Assembly: GCA_030248195.1 (NCBI GenBank)
Contig: JASAND010011333.1
Span: 1 to 64,000, forward strand
From: Trissonchulus latispiculum
Taxonomy: Eukaryota > Nematoda > Enoplea > Enoplida > Ironidae
Reading direction: 5' to 3'
DNA: 64,000 nt
In this document: positions 1 through 12,722 of the stretch, piece by piece
How positions within the stretch are numbered: position 1 is the first letter of the stretch
Layout of the letters: the number at the start of each line of letters is the position of its first letter
Notes under the pieces: generated by a model
The model's input: only the letters and a program-made list of their open reading frames with translations
What the model was told of the DNA's origin: nothing
The model's database searches: none
Position numbers and translations under genes: made by a program

Positions 1-515
1 AATATACACCATTTTACCTCCTATTACTACTGACACACTAATTTGTTGAGCGTTGTTGTGATCAAATTAATCCATACTTTTTGTTTGACTTCAAGCTACA
101 TCCTATATTTGGAATATTGCATTGGCAGTCAAAGTTATTGTGAAATATGTAAAGCTCATGCTGAAGATCAGCTAAGTAGAGGAGGAGGAGGAATCAAGTA
201 TCGCACACCGCGTAGAAACCTGTGGTAGTCTTCAAGAATAGTCAGTTTATGTCCAAAATAGATAAACCGTACACATGTCAAAATGTACAAATTAGCGAGC
301 GTGAAATGCGTTAGATGCCATATTTTACGCGCTTAGTTGCTAAAATCTAAATTAACGCAAGATATATTTGAAAACTTTGACTTATCTGAACGGTCCAGAT
401 GAAATTTCTGATTTGGAATGTCCCGAGAAAACTATGTAAACTGTGCAAAGATCGGGTTGGGAGGAACCCCCACATTCCCCCAAAAATCCTACACCTGGGA
501 ATGGTGGAAGGTAGG
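1..515. other. left flank of LTR element
   Basis: No gene is supported here. The last four bases (512-515, TAGG) are the left copy of the target-site duplication of the LTR retrotransposon that follows; the right copy is at 18197-18200. The short open frames look like chance. Confidence 0.6.
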
Positions 516-1174
516 TGTAGCGCAGCCGGTGTAAACCGTTCCAAATCAGGATTCGTAGACCAACTGGCTGCCCGACAAGTAATTGTCGGGGGCGCTGCCA
601 CACAATAGATAACGCGCCTGGCCGTCAGGAACCAGGCAGGGGAAACCTCGCCAATTGTTGTAGTTGTTGATCCAACCTACCTAAGCTAACCAGCTAAACC
701 TAACTATCAATATAACAAGACACAATTAAATAAAGGGTTTAATAAACAGTACGTAACGTGGGCGTAAGCCCTTACAGACAGTCAAACCCATTTACACAGT
801 ACAATAAACACACATACGACTTACCAATACAGTACCCCAGGGGAGAGTAGGGACCTACACGAACCCAACAAAACGGGACGGATGGAGAAAGGGCGAACCC
901 AGACGAGCCCTTTGTTAACAGCCGGACTGTAGGAGGAAAACTAGACGACTGATGTGTTTTAGAGATTTGAAGGGAGACCCCCAAATAGGCGGGGCTTAGG
1001 AAGACATACAGCGCCGCCAATACACCAGCCAGCGAATGGCTGACAAACACCTATGGCAATTACAATCAATACAGGCAGGTAAGCTGCCAAAGAGAACAGA
1101 AACCAGACGCGGAAGTAAATACATAAACAAGACACAACAGGGGGTAATTTGCATATATTACTCCTTACACTACA
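516..1174 (-). repeat. 3' LTR (left end)
   Basis: This repeat starts TGTAGCGCAGCC and ends ACACTACA on the plus strand. By eye it differs from the right copy by about seven substitutions and two small indels. It contains two GTAA-loop hairpins (527-538 and 760-771). Confidence 0.9.
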
Positions 1175-1182
1175 TCTCCCCA
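1175..1182 (-). other. polypurine tract
   Basis: On the minus strand this reads TGGGGAGA and abuts the first base of the 3' LTR, as expected for the plus-strand primer of an LTR retrotransposon. It is the main evidence for orientation besides the pol remnants. Confidence 0.6.
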
Positions 1183-2339
1183 GGGTTCACAGGACGAGCT
1201 CCTGCGGGGGTACAATAAAATTGAAATACTATACTGTCCTACGTAGATCAGCAACAATACAAAAATTAGCAACCATATGAAGTAGTGGCGAATAGCCTGA
1301 AAGGGATAGAAAGTAAATACGTAGGGTTAGAAATAGAACTCAAGGGACCAAGAGAGAAGTAATTCTCTCCTTTGGAGGGTAAATCAAATGGTAGTGGTAA
1401 AGTAATTTACCGTAAATGTATAGGTATGGTAAGCATACCCTGAATATGGAGTAAACCAGACGGACAGGAGTATCCTTTCCATTCCACTGGTTTACGGAAA
1501 AATGGGAGTGTAAAATAAATTAAATGAAAAATATAAGTAATTTAGAACCACTATTACCGTTAGGGACCTGTCCTAAGGGAAAATAACCAAACCCCAATCC
1601 CATAAGTATTTACTAACTTTTAGGATTGACTTAAGATAATTTTAAATATGGACAAGCCAAACGCTTGGCCATGAAGAGAATACCAGACTAATGTGTGCCA
1701 GACCAACAGAATGATAGAGATATAAGCAACAAAGACATAAAATTACAATATGAAATGATTATTCACTTCGTGATACAAAAATAGTTAATGAAAATAGGGT
1801 AAGCCCATAAAAGAATAGTACGGCAAAATAAGAAATGTTGTATTACATTAGCTACTATTAAAACAAAACTACCTAACCTAAGCAAAGCTAGACTGTTCAA
1901 GACTGACAAACTACCAAAATAAACAGGTTCAAAGACATTACAAAAATTTATGCATCGTCCGTTTACTGTAAAATACAGTCCAAATTGATGGATTCAATCT
2001 TGATTTTCAGATCTCGCTGTTATAAGCCGATGGATTGGTCCAAATAATGGATCAGAATGATGGGATGGAGAAATTGTCAGTGCTGATTTGGCTCTTCATG
2101 CAGATGGAAATGTCCGGTCAGTTCATGGATCAATGGAAGAACTTCCAGATGTAAGAAAGTTCCTGGTCCGGCGTGATGATGGCAGCGATAGTCAGACTGA
2201 GATGGAGTTCCCGAAAGAATTCCCCTGGAGCGGAGCGGGGTCCAGTTGGTCCCAAGGTAACTCGGGCCAATCCGGACTTTAACGACGGTAGGCTGCTCGA
2301 AAGCCAATCGCTTGAGCCACCACCTTGCCCAGCTCGACA
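1183..2339. other. 3' internal region of LTR element, hairpin-rich
   Basis: No intact ORF. It holds several perfect hairpins: 1352-1369 (7-bp stem, loop GTAA), 1396-1411 (6-bp stem, loop GTAA), 1423-1439 (6-bp stem, loop GTAAG), 1451-1495 (9-bp outer stem) and 2251-2266 (loop GTAA, one mismatch). The frame at 2077-2367 on the minus strand has no recognisable domain. Confidence 0.5.
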
Positions 2340-2770
2340 AATCAGTTTTCCAGACCAAACAACCCACGGAATCGGGCTAGCTCCAAAAGATCAAACGCAG
2401 TCACGATGACGAAATAAACCGTCTCTGGGGATTGAAGGATCATTTGCAGTAAGTGCAAAGCCGGATAATGATCTGAAGTGAAGGCCAAAATGTCACTGAC
2501 CATAATAAGATAAATAGTGGGCTGAACTGATGGAATAGGGCCCACAAGTTGGATCATGGTTACCCAGGATATTGGTAGATGTCAGGCATGACAGTCAATA
2601 AGGTCATCAAGTTATGAATGACGACCACAGAGTTATAACGAGCGGGAGCAGATGGACCGCTGATGTTGACGAAGAATAGCCGAAGAGACGAGACCATCTG
2701 CTGTTCGGAGGGACTGACGAAGACGGACATCAGTAGACGGGTGCAACTAATACGCCACCGAATCGCCACA
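2340..2770 (-). pseudogene. integrase remnant of LTR element
   Basis: Two minus-strand frames (2769-2560, then 2557-2342) together resemble the zinc-binding end and start of the catalytic core of a Ty3/gypsy integrase; the short motif QLVGPIPS matches the usual D/QxVGPLP start of the core. Stops and frame changes interrupt it, so it cannot make an active enzyme. It lies between the RT remnant and the 3' LTR, where integrase belongs in a gypsy element. The assignment rests on weak residual similarity. Confidence 0.45.
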
Positions 2771-4064
2771 TGCTGGTGAAGAGACTGAAACGTGCGTATG
2801 GCGTTTCGGACCCCGTCATTTCGCTATGAAAGGCACCCGATTAATTTCCTCCGCCGTGACAGACTGCTAGACGAGTCTCGCAGCTCGGTCTACAGGAAGG
2901 CAGGCTTCAGATGACTGTTGCTCGATCGCGTGGTTTCGAAGCGTCTGCGACGACAATGATCTGAACGAACCATCGACAATCGTTCAAGGACGTAGTCCAT
3001 TCCATCAGCCAATCGCTGATCACCAGAGGCATTCGGTCATTAGAAGGCCCAGGTCCCTGTAAAGGGTTTTAAGACTAAGCTCAGCAGGGGTCCCAGATTC
3101 CTCCGGTTCTTCGTGTTGATATTCATCGTTGGAGGTAAACAGTGATGGTATCTAGACCATTAAATTGGTCGGCTTTTGGAACTGGATTAGCCTGCATCGT
3201 CAGCCGCAGGAGGGGCAGGACCAGGTTCAGGCGACTGTTTCACGTGCCTGGTCGGCCCGTCGGATTAATTCGCCCGTTTACAAGGTTTCTGAGTTGATGG
3301 AGAACGAAAGCGATCAACAAGATCAGTTACAAAAATCGCATTGTTAGTAACGGCTTCGTCGTTCCGTTGCAGCAATGCGAGTAATCGCTTACTGGCCGCG
3401 TCCCCACAGGGACCGGGCGACGCTGTCGAATCCAAACGCGATGGTGTCAGGTGCTACCAGCGAGTGGTCGCCTGACGGTGCTTCTGAGCTTCTGCTAGGT
3501 GGTTTGAGACAGTTCGTGCTGAAGCCATGCCGAAGGTCTCTTCATTTGTGGTCGACTGTTCTTAAACAGGGGCTTCCGCCGGAGCTCTCTGTAAAGGACC
3601 GAAGGTGAGCTACAGAAGGGTCGACGCAACCTTCCGAAGCTTTGACGTGGAGTTTCCAGCGGACCTACCAATACGATTCCAGTAGCAGTCACGTTGGACG
3701 TTTCTGATGTGACTCTGGCCTAGCAGCTCCATGAGGTGTAGAAATTGTCCCCATAGATGACGTCCCGGCCGCTGCCGGCAATGGCTGAGACCGCTGACCA
3801 ATGTCCAATTGACCTGATGGAGGGGTCGAGCTCTGCCGGTCCGGCTCAGTTCCTTCATTGGCTTGGTGGTGTAAACCTTTCAGCCTCTGAAACTGCTCCA
3901 GCCAGAGAGATCAGGAGGTCCACAGGGTGTGGGGGAATTCCCGATGGCGGAGGAGTTTGGGCAACTGGCCGCATGTGGGATTGGAGTGGCCGTGCTACCG
4001 CCGCCACTGCACGGTTGGCATTGGTCACAACGCTGTAAAGCGGACCGCTAGACGTCTGAGACAG
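2771..4064. other. pol region of LTR element, no readable gene
   Basis: Only short frames on both strands; nothing recognisable. GTAA-loop hairpins occur at 3055-3066 (CCCT/AGGG) and 4031-4042 (CGCT/AGCG). Confidence 0.4.
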
Positions 4065-5538
4065 TCCAGAAAACGTAGTCACGTAACCAAGACTGGAAGG
4101 ATTTGGAGGCGCGATGAAAAGAGAAAACGACATCCGAGTGTCTTGGCTGGAGCCCAAACGGCATTTGGCTAAGCCAGCTCCTGATCCACTATTACATAAC
4201 CACCTGTTGGCGGAAAAGTGGAGAGACTATTCAAATCCACTGGTGGTTGACCAGGTTGACCGGCTCCAGACAATTGTCCCTGCTGCTTGCTGATTGATAT
4301 GGCATAAGATGGCAAGTAATTGCCGCAATAAGGCACAGTGTTGGGCTAATCTACTCAGGCTAAGCTGAAAAAATACAGAAAATTGGCTTGAAACTCAGAA
4401 CTGGTAAGCTACAATTAATTGACCAGGTAAGTTGGATGTGATCAAGACCCAACTACCTGATGGATCACCTTTCTGGAAATGAAGATATCTTGAACTCGAG
4501 CTTCAAGATGGCTTCAATTCTTCAATGTGGATGTTTCTTTGCTTCCAATGAGAAACCAAGTTTCCGGGTATGGAAGTTAACTTCCTCCGTGGAAATTCCT
4601 GGCATCAGCCTGAGGGGGTAACCCCTGTAACCATTTGCATGACCAGCCATGCCTGACTGGGAATGGATCCGATTCCGTATCTTCTTGGTAGAAGACTCCA
4701 GGCATGCTTCAATCTACCAACATTGCCAACTGCCGTCAACAACTTCAGCAGGAAACATGTCCCATGGTCCATTGCAGCATGAGAGTTGGCACCACGAATC
4801 ACACTTCCATTGAAAGTCATTGGCGACCATTTCCACTGCTTCAAGGCACATGCCTCGGCACCGGTTGAAGAGATCCACGTTAGCCGAATGCAAGCACTAC
4901 CACAGTCGTGGAGTTTTTCGCGCATGGCCGGACGTCCAAATTGACCAGATACAGGGGACGATGCACTCGGAGTTCGTTCTACAACCCAGTCTGTGGACGT
5001 ACAGACCCAGGGTTGGATGTGGCGCACGCATGTGCACGGTTGAAGGCGAGATCCTGAGCCATAGTCAACCAGCGGTAACGTGAGGCCAGGCTCGCAGAGT
5101 CGGCCATATGGTTGCGATGGTCACCAACCATAAGACCTAGACCAACCTCATCTAGGATCATCTCCCGATCAGCTTTCAGTACCGCAATGACCTTAGATGC
5201 GTACCTCGTCGACGACCCCGCTCGTCCGGTGCCATCGGAGGAGAAGTCCATTTTGGATGAAGTAAAGGGTCCGGAGTTTCTTCAAGCAACCCTCTAATAG
5301 ACCATCCTCCGGTAGAACATTCCGTTCTAGAAGGTCGAACAGTAGCTGAAACTCGGGGCAGCCGCTGCTCACGTTTCCAGGTGGGGGTGCTACCAGATCG
5401 TTGATGGAGAAGCAACGGGCAGGGGGTACATAGTGCCGTCAGATCTGTTATTCAGGGCCAATCCGGATCCAGCGCCGAAAAGATCAGCAACCACCATCCA
5501 GCCAAGCGGAAATCGAGCCCAAACGACTCCAGCTCCTT

Positions 5539-6515
5539 TCAGATCGGTGACCGTGTTTTTCTTTTAGAAGAAATTAACCTGGCCGGCGTAAGCCGCTGTT
5601 TGTGGTTCCACGCGGTCGGCCGCGCCGGTTTTCTTCTTTCTTCATGGCATCGACGCCGGCTTAAAAACTCGGTCTCTTCAACCACCGATCCTTCCTCAGA
5701 AGATTCATTAGATGGGCCGCTATTTTGGCATATTCCGCCGCAAAAATGACGATCGTAGCAACCGAGTCCTAGAAACGTTTTTACGCCTTTGATATCCATC
5801 GGAGGGGAGCAGCTTCGCCACGGCTGCACACTTGACTCCACCGAGATGCCCTCCAGACCGCCGATATGCCCTATACGAAGGGACTTTCGTCCGGAAAATG
5901 CAATTCTCCGGTTTGATCCGCAGCCCGTTGTCGCGAAAGGTATGGAACAACATGCGGGACATCACCAGATGCTAGGACATGTGCGGTGACGGGAAGAGAA
6001 CATCATCAGGATAGACGGGTAGGCCCGTCAGAGTTTTCTTCATGATGCGCTGAAGTATAACTGGTCCGTTGCGAAGCCGAGCCACTAGCGCAGAACCGTC
6101 CCAATTGCTGACGAGGACGCAAGGAGACGGACAAGCCTTGGGCGATTGATAGCAAAGGAGTGAACTTGCTTCCAGACTTCTACCTGATGTCGCAGAGCTC
6201 AAGGAGTAAGTCCATGAAGCGGTTCTTCATTTCTTCATGCGCGTCAACTATAACGAAATCCATGTTTGTCTCAAAATCCCGTACCGTTTCTGCGTGGATC
6301 GGACCTAGACGTGGCGCAAGAACGTCCGCCGAATTCCCAACGAAGTGTTGATCCAGGTCGTCTTCTTCACGAACAACAGTGTCAGTGCCGAATGGGCTGC
6401 TTTGGATCACAGAACGGTGTTGTAGTTGGCGAACCTCATGGCGAATGACTTGGTGAACCGAGTGTACGGACCAAACTTTGATCTCATCTGTCTGTGTCTT
6501 CCGGGACTGATCCAA
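5539..6515 (-). pseudogene. reverse transcriptase remnant of LTR element (copy 1)
   Basis: Several minus-strand frames contain residual Ty3/gypsy RT motifs in the right order: a YPDD version of the catalytic Y-x-DD box near 6035, followed by the RDNGLRIKPENC block typical of the thumb, then KTFLGLG near 5780. The parts lie in different frames, so the gene is broken by several frameshifts. It lies downstream (minus strand) of the protease remnant and the nested LINE, and upstream of the integrase remnant. An active polymerase is excluded unless the frameshifts are assembly errors. Confidence 0.65.
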
Positions 6516-6653
6516 AGGATAAGTTTAGAACTCTTCCGCGTGAGTTCACTCATCCAACTGGTGTGGTCCCCTGGCCGGGCAGAAACGAGCCAGGTCTCCA
6601 AAACACCAGATGAGAGAGTGAGGACTGACAGGAAATCCATTTCCGGTCTCCAT

Positions 6654-7805
6654 GTTGTTGTTGTTGTTGTTGTTCCTGGATCATCTGGTTAGGAACCAAT
6701 ACGATGGAGCGGGCTAGAGCCGCCCCACACCCCGAAGGAAGTCCACCACTGATACTGGGGCCTCCGTAAGGATCGAGAGGGATGGGTTTATCCCCAGGTG
6801 CCTGACCCGGGAGGGAGTGTGCGCAGGACAGTCGAGTAGTAGGTGCTGGAGGTCTTCAGATTCATGCCCGCAGTCCGGACATCTGGGACTGTCCGCCATT
6901 CTAATTCTATGGCGGAACGCTCCAAGGATAGTGCAGTGCCCGTTGCTTCGTAACTGGGCCAGCACAGTTCGTTCCTGTTTGGACAGGCCGCTTTCCTGGG
7001 AGGGGTTGGGTACAGATCCGTTGGCGTAGATGCCAAGAGGGTCGGAATTCAGGCGCTCCTGTCTGGTTATTTCTCTGAAATGCCGTTTGATCACGGCCTT
7101 GGCAGTCGCAAAGTCCACGCAGGCCTCTTGCTGGTCCAGATTTCGAGATGCCGCCTTTGCGGCTTCATCAGCCGCCTCGTTTCCGGCTACACCGATATGG
7201 GCAGGGATCCACTGGAAGGATATATGGCAACCCAGGCTGGAAAGTTCCACCAGTTTTCCCCAGATATTGTCCAGCAGTGCCGAGCCACCGCAGAGGTTTG
7301 CGGTCGACAATTTGGCAATGCTGGATTGGGAGTCTGTGCAGATCCGGATCTCCTTCCAGTTGGGATGGCGGTTCCGGAGAGCCCAGGCTAAGCCTGCATC
7401 AATAGCTACGAGTTCAGCCTTGTAGCTAGAGCAGACACGTCCGGCAGGGCTCAGAATTCGGTCTAGTTCTTCACCACTCGGCGCCGTGACTACAGCTGAG
7501 GATCCACCGTTGTAGGTACCGGATTCTGCCGAGCCATCAGTCCATATTATAGTGTCGGCCGGCGGAAGACGATTAAGTGTCTCCTCCACCTGTAGGCGGA
7601 CAGTTTCCGGGCTAGCGTTTCTGGGGGTGAGGGTCCTCAGCGTAGAGTAGAAGGTGGCGTTGGCGGCTGTCCAAGGCGGGTGGCTATGCAGTTTCAGATT
7701 TTCTCGTTGGCACATCCGGTCTCCATCACCATCAACGTCGGACGGTCTTCTCTCCTTCCTGCCGAACGGGAGTCGCTCCACCCATTACCTGGTACCTTGG
7801 GTGAG
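6654..7805 (-). mobile_element. 5'-truncated LINE nested in LTR element (copy 1)
   Basis: On the minus strand an RNase H-bearing frame ends at 6714 and is followed by a short 3' UTR and an (AAC)7 tail at 6654-6674, the 3' end style of many LINEs. The sequence after the tail, ATGGAGACC, nearly matches ATGGTGACC at the 5' junction in copy 2 (14012-14020), consistent with a ~9-bp target duplication. In copy 1 the 5' junction carries an extra 15 bases. Confidence 0.65.
6714..7781 (-). CDS. LINE RNase H / C-terminal zinc-knuckle ORF (copy 1)
   Basis: A 355-codon open frame from the 3' half of a non-LTR retrotransposon. Residues ~80-210 form an RNase H domain that degrades the RNA strand of RNA-DNA hybrids: WTDGSA (first Asp), YKAELVAIDAGL (Glu), CTDSQSS (second Asp) and a final WIPAHIGVAGNEAADEAA block, so the catalytic acids are all present. 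Near the C terminus, CPDC-x8-HLLLDC is the Cys/His motif common in LINEs of the I/R1/Jockey assemblage. The endonuclease and RT are missing by 5' truncation. The frame is open although the surrounding gypsy genes are broken, so this insertion is younger than their decay. Confidence 0.75.
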   Translation of the reverse strand: MERLPFGRKERRPSDVDGDGDRMCQRENLKLHSHPPWTAANATFYSTLRTLTPRNASPETVRLQVEETLNRLPPADTIIWTDGSAESGTYNGGSSAVVTAPSGEELDRILSPAGRVCSSYKAELVAIDAGLAWALRNRHPNWKEIRICTDSQSSIAKLSTANLCGGSALLDNIWGKLVELSSLGCHISFQWIPAHIGVAGNEAADEAAKAASRNLDQQEACVDFATAKAVIKRHFREITRQERLNSDPLGIYANGSVPNPSQESGLSKQERTVLAQLRSNGHCTILGAFRHRIRMADSPRCPDCGHESEDLQHLLLDCPAHTPSRVRHLGINPSLSILTEAPVSVVDFLRGVGRL

Positions 7806-8350
7806 GTCAACACGTGGTCTTCCACCATTGTATACGCGGATATACAAGACCATGGGGTTTACCCAAAAATGCTAGCTGGAAGGTAAGCCCGTTGACTATC
7901 GACAACCCCGTTATATACCCACGTCGGCCAAGTAGGAGGATGTTGCAACCAAGGGGCCAAAGACCGTCGGGCTGCCTTTCAGCCGACAGCCTTAGACGTA
8001 CTGTTCCTGCTCCGGGAAAAAGGTGCACGTGATCCCAGACGCATCGGGAACCGTTGGCCGTAACCGCGCCCGGTCGAAAGTATCCATCGATTACCACCAG
8101 ACGCTTCGTTGTACTCCAGCGTGGGTGGATCGAGACAACCAAGTCAGCACGAGAGTCCTTGACTACCCCTGCTGGAGGTTCGGAACTACCAAAAGGCTGT
8201 GCATCGGGTTCCAATTTATTAGACACAGGTCCAGTTGGCACTGACAAAGAATCGTCAGGGAGTTGCCTCCACCGGCGGCCAGAAATAAGCGGCATGGAGA
8301 ACCCGATTGGTAAAGCACGATGAAGTTCATCGCATTCCAATAGATGATCC

Positions 8351-8554
8351 TCACATCCGTAATGCGGAGGTTCCAATATCCACCAACGCTAACGCTATGA
8401 CAGAGTCCACGCGAACCAGCACGTAAGGTGCTTTTCTTCTGGTGCGAACGTTACTCGACGGAGGCTGTAAAGCCAACAAGACCGCATTCGGAATCGCTTC
8501 GCATTCCGGTGTATGGTCAGCCAAATGCACCGACTCAAATTCCATAATTTCCAT
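8351..8554 (-). pseudogene. aspartic protease remnant (copy 1)
   Basis: The minus-strand frame carries ALALVDIGTS, a changed form of the retroviral-type protease active site LVDTGAS; the catalytic Asp is present but the Thr is replaced by Ile. It lies 5' of the RT remnant as in gypsy elements. The frame closes soon after and continues in another frame (8376-7807). Short and inferred from one motif. Confidence 0.5.
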
Positions 8555-9399
8555 TTGACGCGTAATTGTTCGTTAAAACGTCAGTCCTTCCATTCAATAT
8601 TCGATCTGAGCGCCAACGAGACAGTCCCAATATGCTAGCATCATATCAACGACCAGGTCGCCCCAGTCCATAAAATAGGGTTGACCCTCGTCAACAGTTC
8701 GGATGCTGAAGGGATGGGTGTGGCCATCAAAATATCAAGAGATCCCAATTGTCTCTGATCCGAACAACGTAAGGTCGATTTCGGAATTGGAGCTAGAGGA
8801 CCAAAGGCTTCCTGGTTCGCAGATGTTGCTTTGCCTGTAAAGGCTCGCTGACAGCTCTTCGTCATCGGGCGGTCCCCAGGGCTCGTGTCACGAGTCCGGG
8901 GCTTGCCAGACTTCGTGACACTAGCCTCTCTCTAAGCTGGGGTCCACCGGAAGATTCTTCTTAAGCATCTGTTGGAGCGGCGGGCATTCGGGAGGTTTGA
9001 ACCCCAATCGAGTTCGTCGATCAACATTTTGATGGTTGCTAGCGTTAAACGTGGCGGTATGATCCACTGCGGTTGAAAGGATCAATTTCTGACCGATAAG
9101 GCGACCAGAAGGGTTCCCATCCGTAATTTGGCCATTAGCCGGTTGATGTTGGTGGCTCCTTCATTCTCGCCCTGACCAAGCTGGTCCCATTTGAAAGAAC
9201 CACCAGATATCGGCGTTCCCGACGAAAAAAAACCCAGGCAGCAAATTCATGCTTCTGAGTTTTTACTGTCCTGCGTCGACTCCGGTAATCGTCGCCACGT
9301 AAACCGCGACCTGGTATCATAAATAATGTTCAGCACCATAACAGACTACAGTTCATCATGGACAGAGGAAAATCCATAACCAGATGCACGTATGGGGCA

Positions 9400-9988
9400 T
9401 CACCGGGACGACAGAGGTGTAAACCTCGTCGGTAGGACGGCATAGACAGCTGGGGGGAACACGAAGACGGTTCCGCGCCCCTTTTCATTCAGTTCCATGA
9501 TGTTCAACAAAGGACTAAAGTCCATTAATGTCCAATGAAAACCACCGACCTCATACGCTTCCGTCTGCCCCGATGATGACCACCACCAAAGCGGCCACCA
9601 GGGGTGCCCAAAAAATGAAGCCTGATTATTCATGGTCCAAAGCCCGAACGTAATGGTGGCTGAACCAGCAGTTGATAAATAGTCACGGTTACGGCGAACG
9701 AATTACCTCCGTTTTGATGGGCGGGGTTCGCTGTACCCGGGGTAATTACAGTCTGTTCGTTGTAATACCAGCAAATGATGGGACATTTGTTGAAACGGTG
9801 GGTATAGAAACGAAGACCCACGGTTGGGTTTGATGACGGGGGGTGCCCGACCGGCCGGTTGCAGTATACCCATCCATTGGCCACCAAATCTGATGTGTCC
9901 CATGAAGACGGGGGTCACCCAACAGATACCAGTTCAAATAATTGTTCGATTCGGCACCGCGGAGACCGGAAAAAATGTCCAGGTCCAA
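9400..9988 (-). pseudogene. possible gag remnant (copy 1)
   Basis: Overlapping minus-strand frames (9988-9746, 9918-9703, 9887-9630, 9633-9400) lie upstream of the protease, where gag belongs. I do not recognise a capsid or zinc-knuckle motif, so this is a positional guess. A GTAA-loop hairpin (GAGGT/ACCTC) is at 9414-9427. Confidence 0.25.
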
Positions 9989-11745
9989 AACCGATATCCC
10001 ACCGGTTGGAGGGACTAACCACAGGAAATAGGTAAAATGACCCTAGTCATGGGCCTGATCGTTTACCAGGTTTGAGTTGGAATCGGCCAGGGACATTCCA
10101 CATCACCCCCGAGCAAGCTGAGCTGACCAGACCGGGTAACCGGTCAACTTCTAATTCCAGATGTGATGGATCAGCCATATCTGCCGGACTTCCAGGTGGT
10201 GGCTCATCGGCTTGCACGTGGGCTGTAAAGCCAGTGCCGATTTCTTCTGATCCAGCTGGTGAACCAGGCCAATCCAGAAAACGTAGTCACGTAACCAAGA
10301 CTGGAAGGATTTGGAGGCGCGATGAAAAGAGAAAACGACATCCGAGTGTCTTGGCTGGAGCCCAAACGGCATTTGGCTAAGCCAGCTCCTGATCCACTAT
10401 TACATAACCACCTGTTGGCGGAAAAGTGGAGAGACTATTCAAATCCACTGGTGGTTGACCAGGTTGACCGGCTCCAGACAATTGTCCCTGCTGCTTGCTG
10501 ATTGATATGGCATAAGATGGCAAGTAATTGCCGCAATAAGGCACAGTGTTGGGCTAATCTACTCAGGCTAAGCTGAAAAAATACAGAAAATTGGCTTGAA
10601 ACTCAGAACTGGTAAGCTACAATTAATTGACCAGGTAAGTTGGATGTGATCAAGACCCAACTACCTGATGGATCACCTTTCTGGAAATGAAGATATCTTG
10701 AACTCGAGCTTCAAGATGGCTTCAATTCTTCAATGTGGATGTTTCTTTGCTTCCAATGAGAAACCAAGTTTCCGGATATGGAAGTTAACTTCCTCCGTGG
10801 AAATTCCTGGCATCAGCCTGAGGGGGTAACCCCTGTAACCATTTGCATGACCAGCCATGCCTGACTGGGAATGGATCCGATTCCGTATCTTCTTGGTAGA
10901 AGACTCCAGGCATGCTTCAATCTACCAACATTGCCAACTGCCGTCAACAACTTCAGCAGGAAACATGTCCCATGGTCCATTGCAGCATGAGAGTTGGCAC
11001 CACGAATCACACTTCCATTGAAAGTCATTGGCGACCATTTCCACTGCTTCAAGGCACATGCCTCGGCACCGGTTGAAGAGATCCACGTTAGCCGAATGCA
11101 AGCACTACCACAGTCGTGGAGTTTTTCGCGCATGGCCGGACGTCCAAATTGACCAGATACAGGGGACGATGCACTCGGAGTTCGTTCTACAACCCAGTCT
11201 GTGGACGTACAGACCCAGGGTTGGATGTGGCGCACGCATGTGCACGGGTGAAGGCGAGATCTGAGCCATAGTCAACCAGCGGTAACGTGAGGCCAGGCTC
11301 GCAGAGTCGGCCATATGGTTGCGATGGTCACCAACCATAAGACCTAGACCAACCTCATCTAGGATCATCTCCCGATCAGCTTTCAGTACCGCAATGACCT
11401 TAGATGCGTACCTCGTCGACGACCCCGCTCGTCCGGTGCCATCGGAGGAGAAGTCCATTTTGGATGAAGTAAAGGGTCCGGAGTTTCTTCAAGCAACCCT
11501 CTAATAGACCATCCTCCGGTAGAACATTCCGTTCTAGAAGGTCGAACAGTAGCTGAAACTCGGGGCAGCCGCTGCTCACGTTTCCAGGTGGGGGTGCTAC
11601 CAGATCGTTGATGGAGAAGCAACGGGCAGGGGGTACATAGTGCCGTCAGATCTGTTATTCAGGGCCAATCCGGATCCAGCGCCGAAAAGATCAGCAACCA
11701 CCATCCAGCCAAGCGGAAATCGAGCCCAAACGACTCCAGCTCCTT

Positions 11746-12722
11746 TCAGATCGGTGACCGTGTTTTTCTTTTAGAAGAAATTAACCTGGCCGGCGTAAGC
11801 CGCTGTTTGTGGTTCCACGCGGTCGGCCGCGCCGGTTTTCTTCTTTCTTCATGGCATCGACGCCGGCTTAAAAACTCGGTCTCTTCAACCACCGATCCTT
11901 CCTCAGAAGATTCATTAGATGGGCCGCTATTTTGGCATATTCCGCCGCAAAAATGACGATCGTAGCAACCGAGTCCTAGAAACGTTTTTACGCCTTTGAT
12001 ATCCATCGGAGGGGAGCAGCTTCGCCACGGCTGCACACTTGACTCCACCGAGATGCCCTCCAGACCGCCGATATGCCCTATACGAAGGGACTTTCGTCCG
12101 GAAAATGCAATTCTCCGGTTTGATCCGCAGCCCGTTGTCGCGAAAGGTATGGAACAACATGCGGGACATCACCAGATGCTCCGACATGTGCGGTGACGGG
12201 AAGAGAACATCATCAGGATAGACGGGTAGGCCCGTCAGAGTTTTCTTCATGATGCGCTGAAGTATAACTGGTCCGTTGCGAAGCCGAGCCACTAGCGCAG
12301 AACCGTCCCAATTGCTGACGAGGACGCAAGGAGACGGACAAGCCTTGGGCGATTGATAGCAAAGGAGTGAACTTGCTTCCAGACTTCTACCTGATGTCGC
12401 AGAGCTCAAGGAGTAAGTCCATGAAGCGGTTCTTCATTTCTTCATGCGCGTCAACTATAACGAAATCCATGTTTGTCTCAAAATCCCGTACCGTTTCTGC
12501 GTGGATCGGACCTAGACGTGGCGCAAGAACGTCCGCCGAATTCCCAACGAAGTGTTGATCCAGGTCGTCTTCTTCACGAACAACAGTGTCAGTGCCGAAT
12601 GGGCTGCTTTGGATCACAGAACGGTGTTGTAGTTGGCGAACCTCATGGCGAATGACTTGGTGAACCGAGTGTACGGACCAAACTTTGATCTCATCTGTCT
12701 GTGTCTTCCGGGACTGATCCAA
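11746..12722 (-). pseudogene. reverse transcriptase remnant (copy 2)
   Basis: Second copy of the 5539-6515 remnant created by the tandem duplication. A two-base change near 12181 removes one stop, so the YPDD and thumb motifs lie in a single 160-codon frame (12409-11927), whereas copy 1 is split there. It remains broken elsewhere. Confidence 0.65.

Larger units (their letters stand above)
4065..10272. repeat. 6.2-kb tandem duplication, copy 1
   Basis: The sequence from 4065 restarts at 10273. The offset is 6208 bases here and 6192 in the second copy, the 16-base difference being accounted for by a 15-base indel near 7811-7825 plus three single-base indels. About eleven substitutions were seen by eye, so identity is close to 99.8%. 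The copies meet at TCCAGA, which is present at 4065, 10273 and 16465, giving 6-bp junction microhomology. Confidence 0.9.

Noticed and set aside
4605..5027. 140-codon minus-strand ORF repeated at 10813-11235
   Set aside because: No retroelement or other domain can be seen; probably a chance frame inside the decayed pol region, identical in both copies only because of the duplication.
7030..7425. 131-codon plus-strand ORF (and its copy at 13237-13632)
   Set aside because: It is the antisense shadow of the LINE RNase H frame, which has real motifs.
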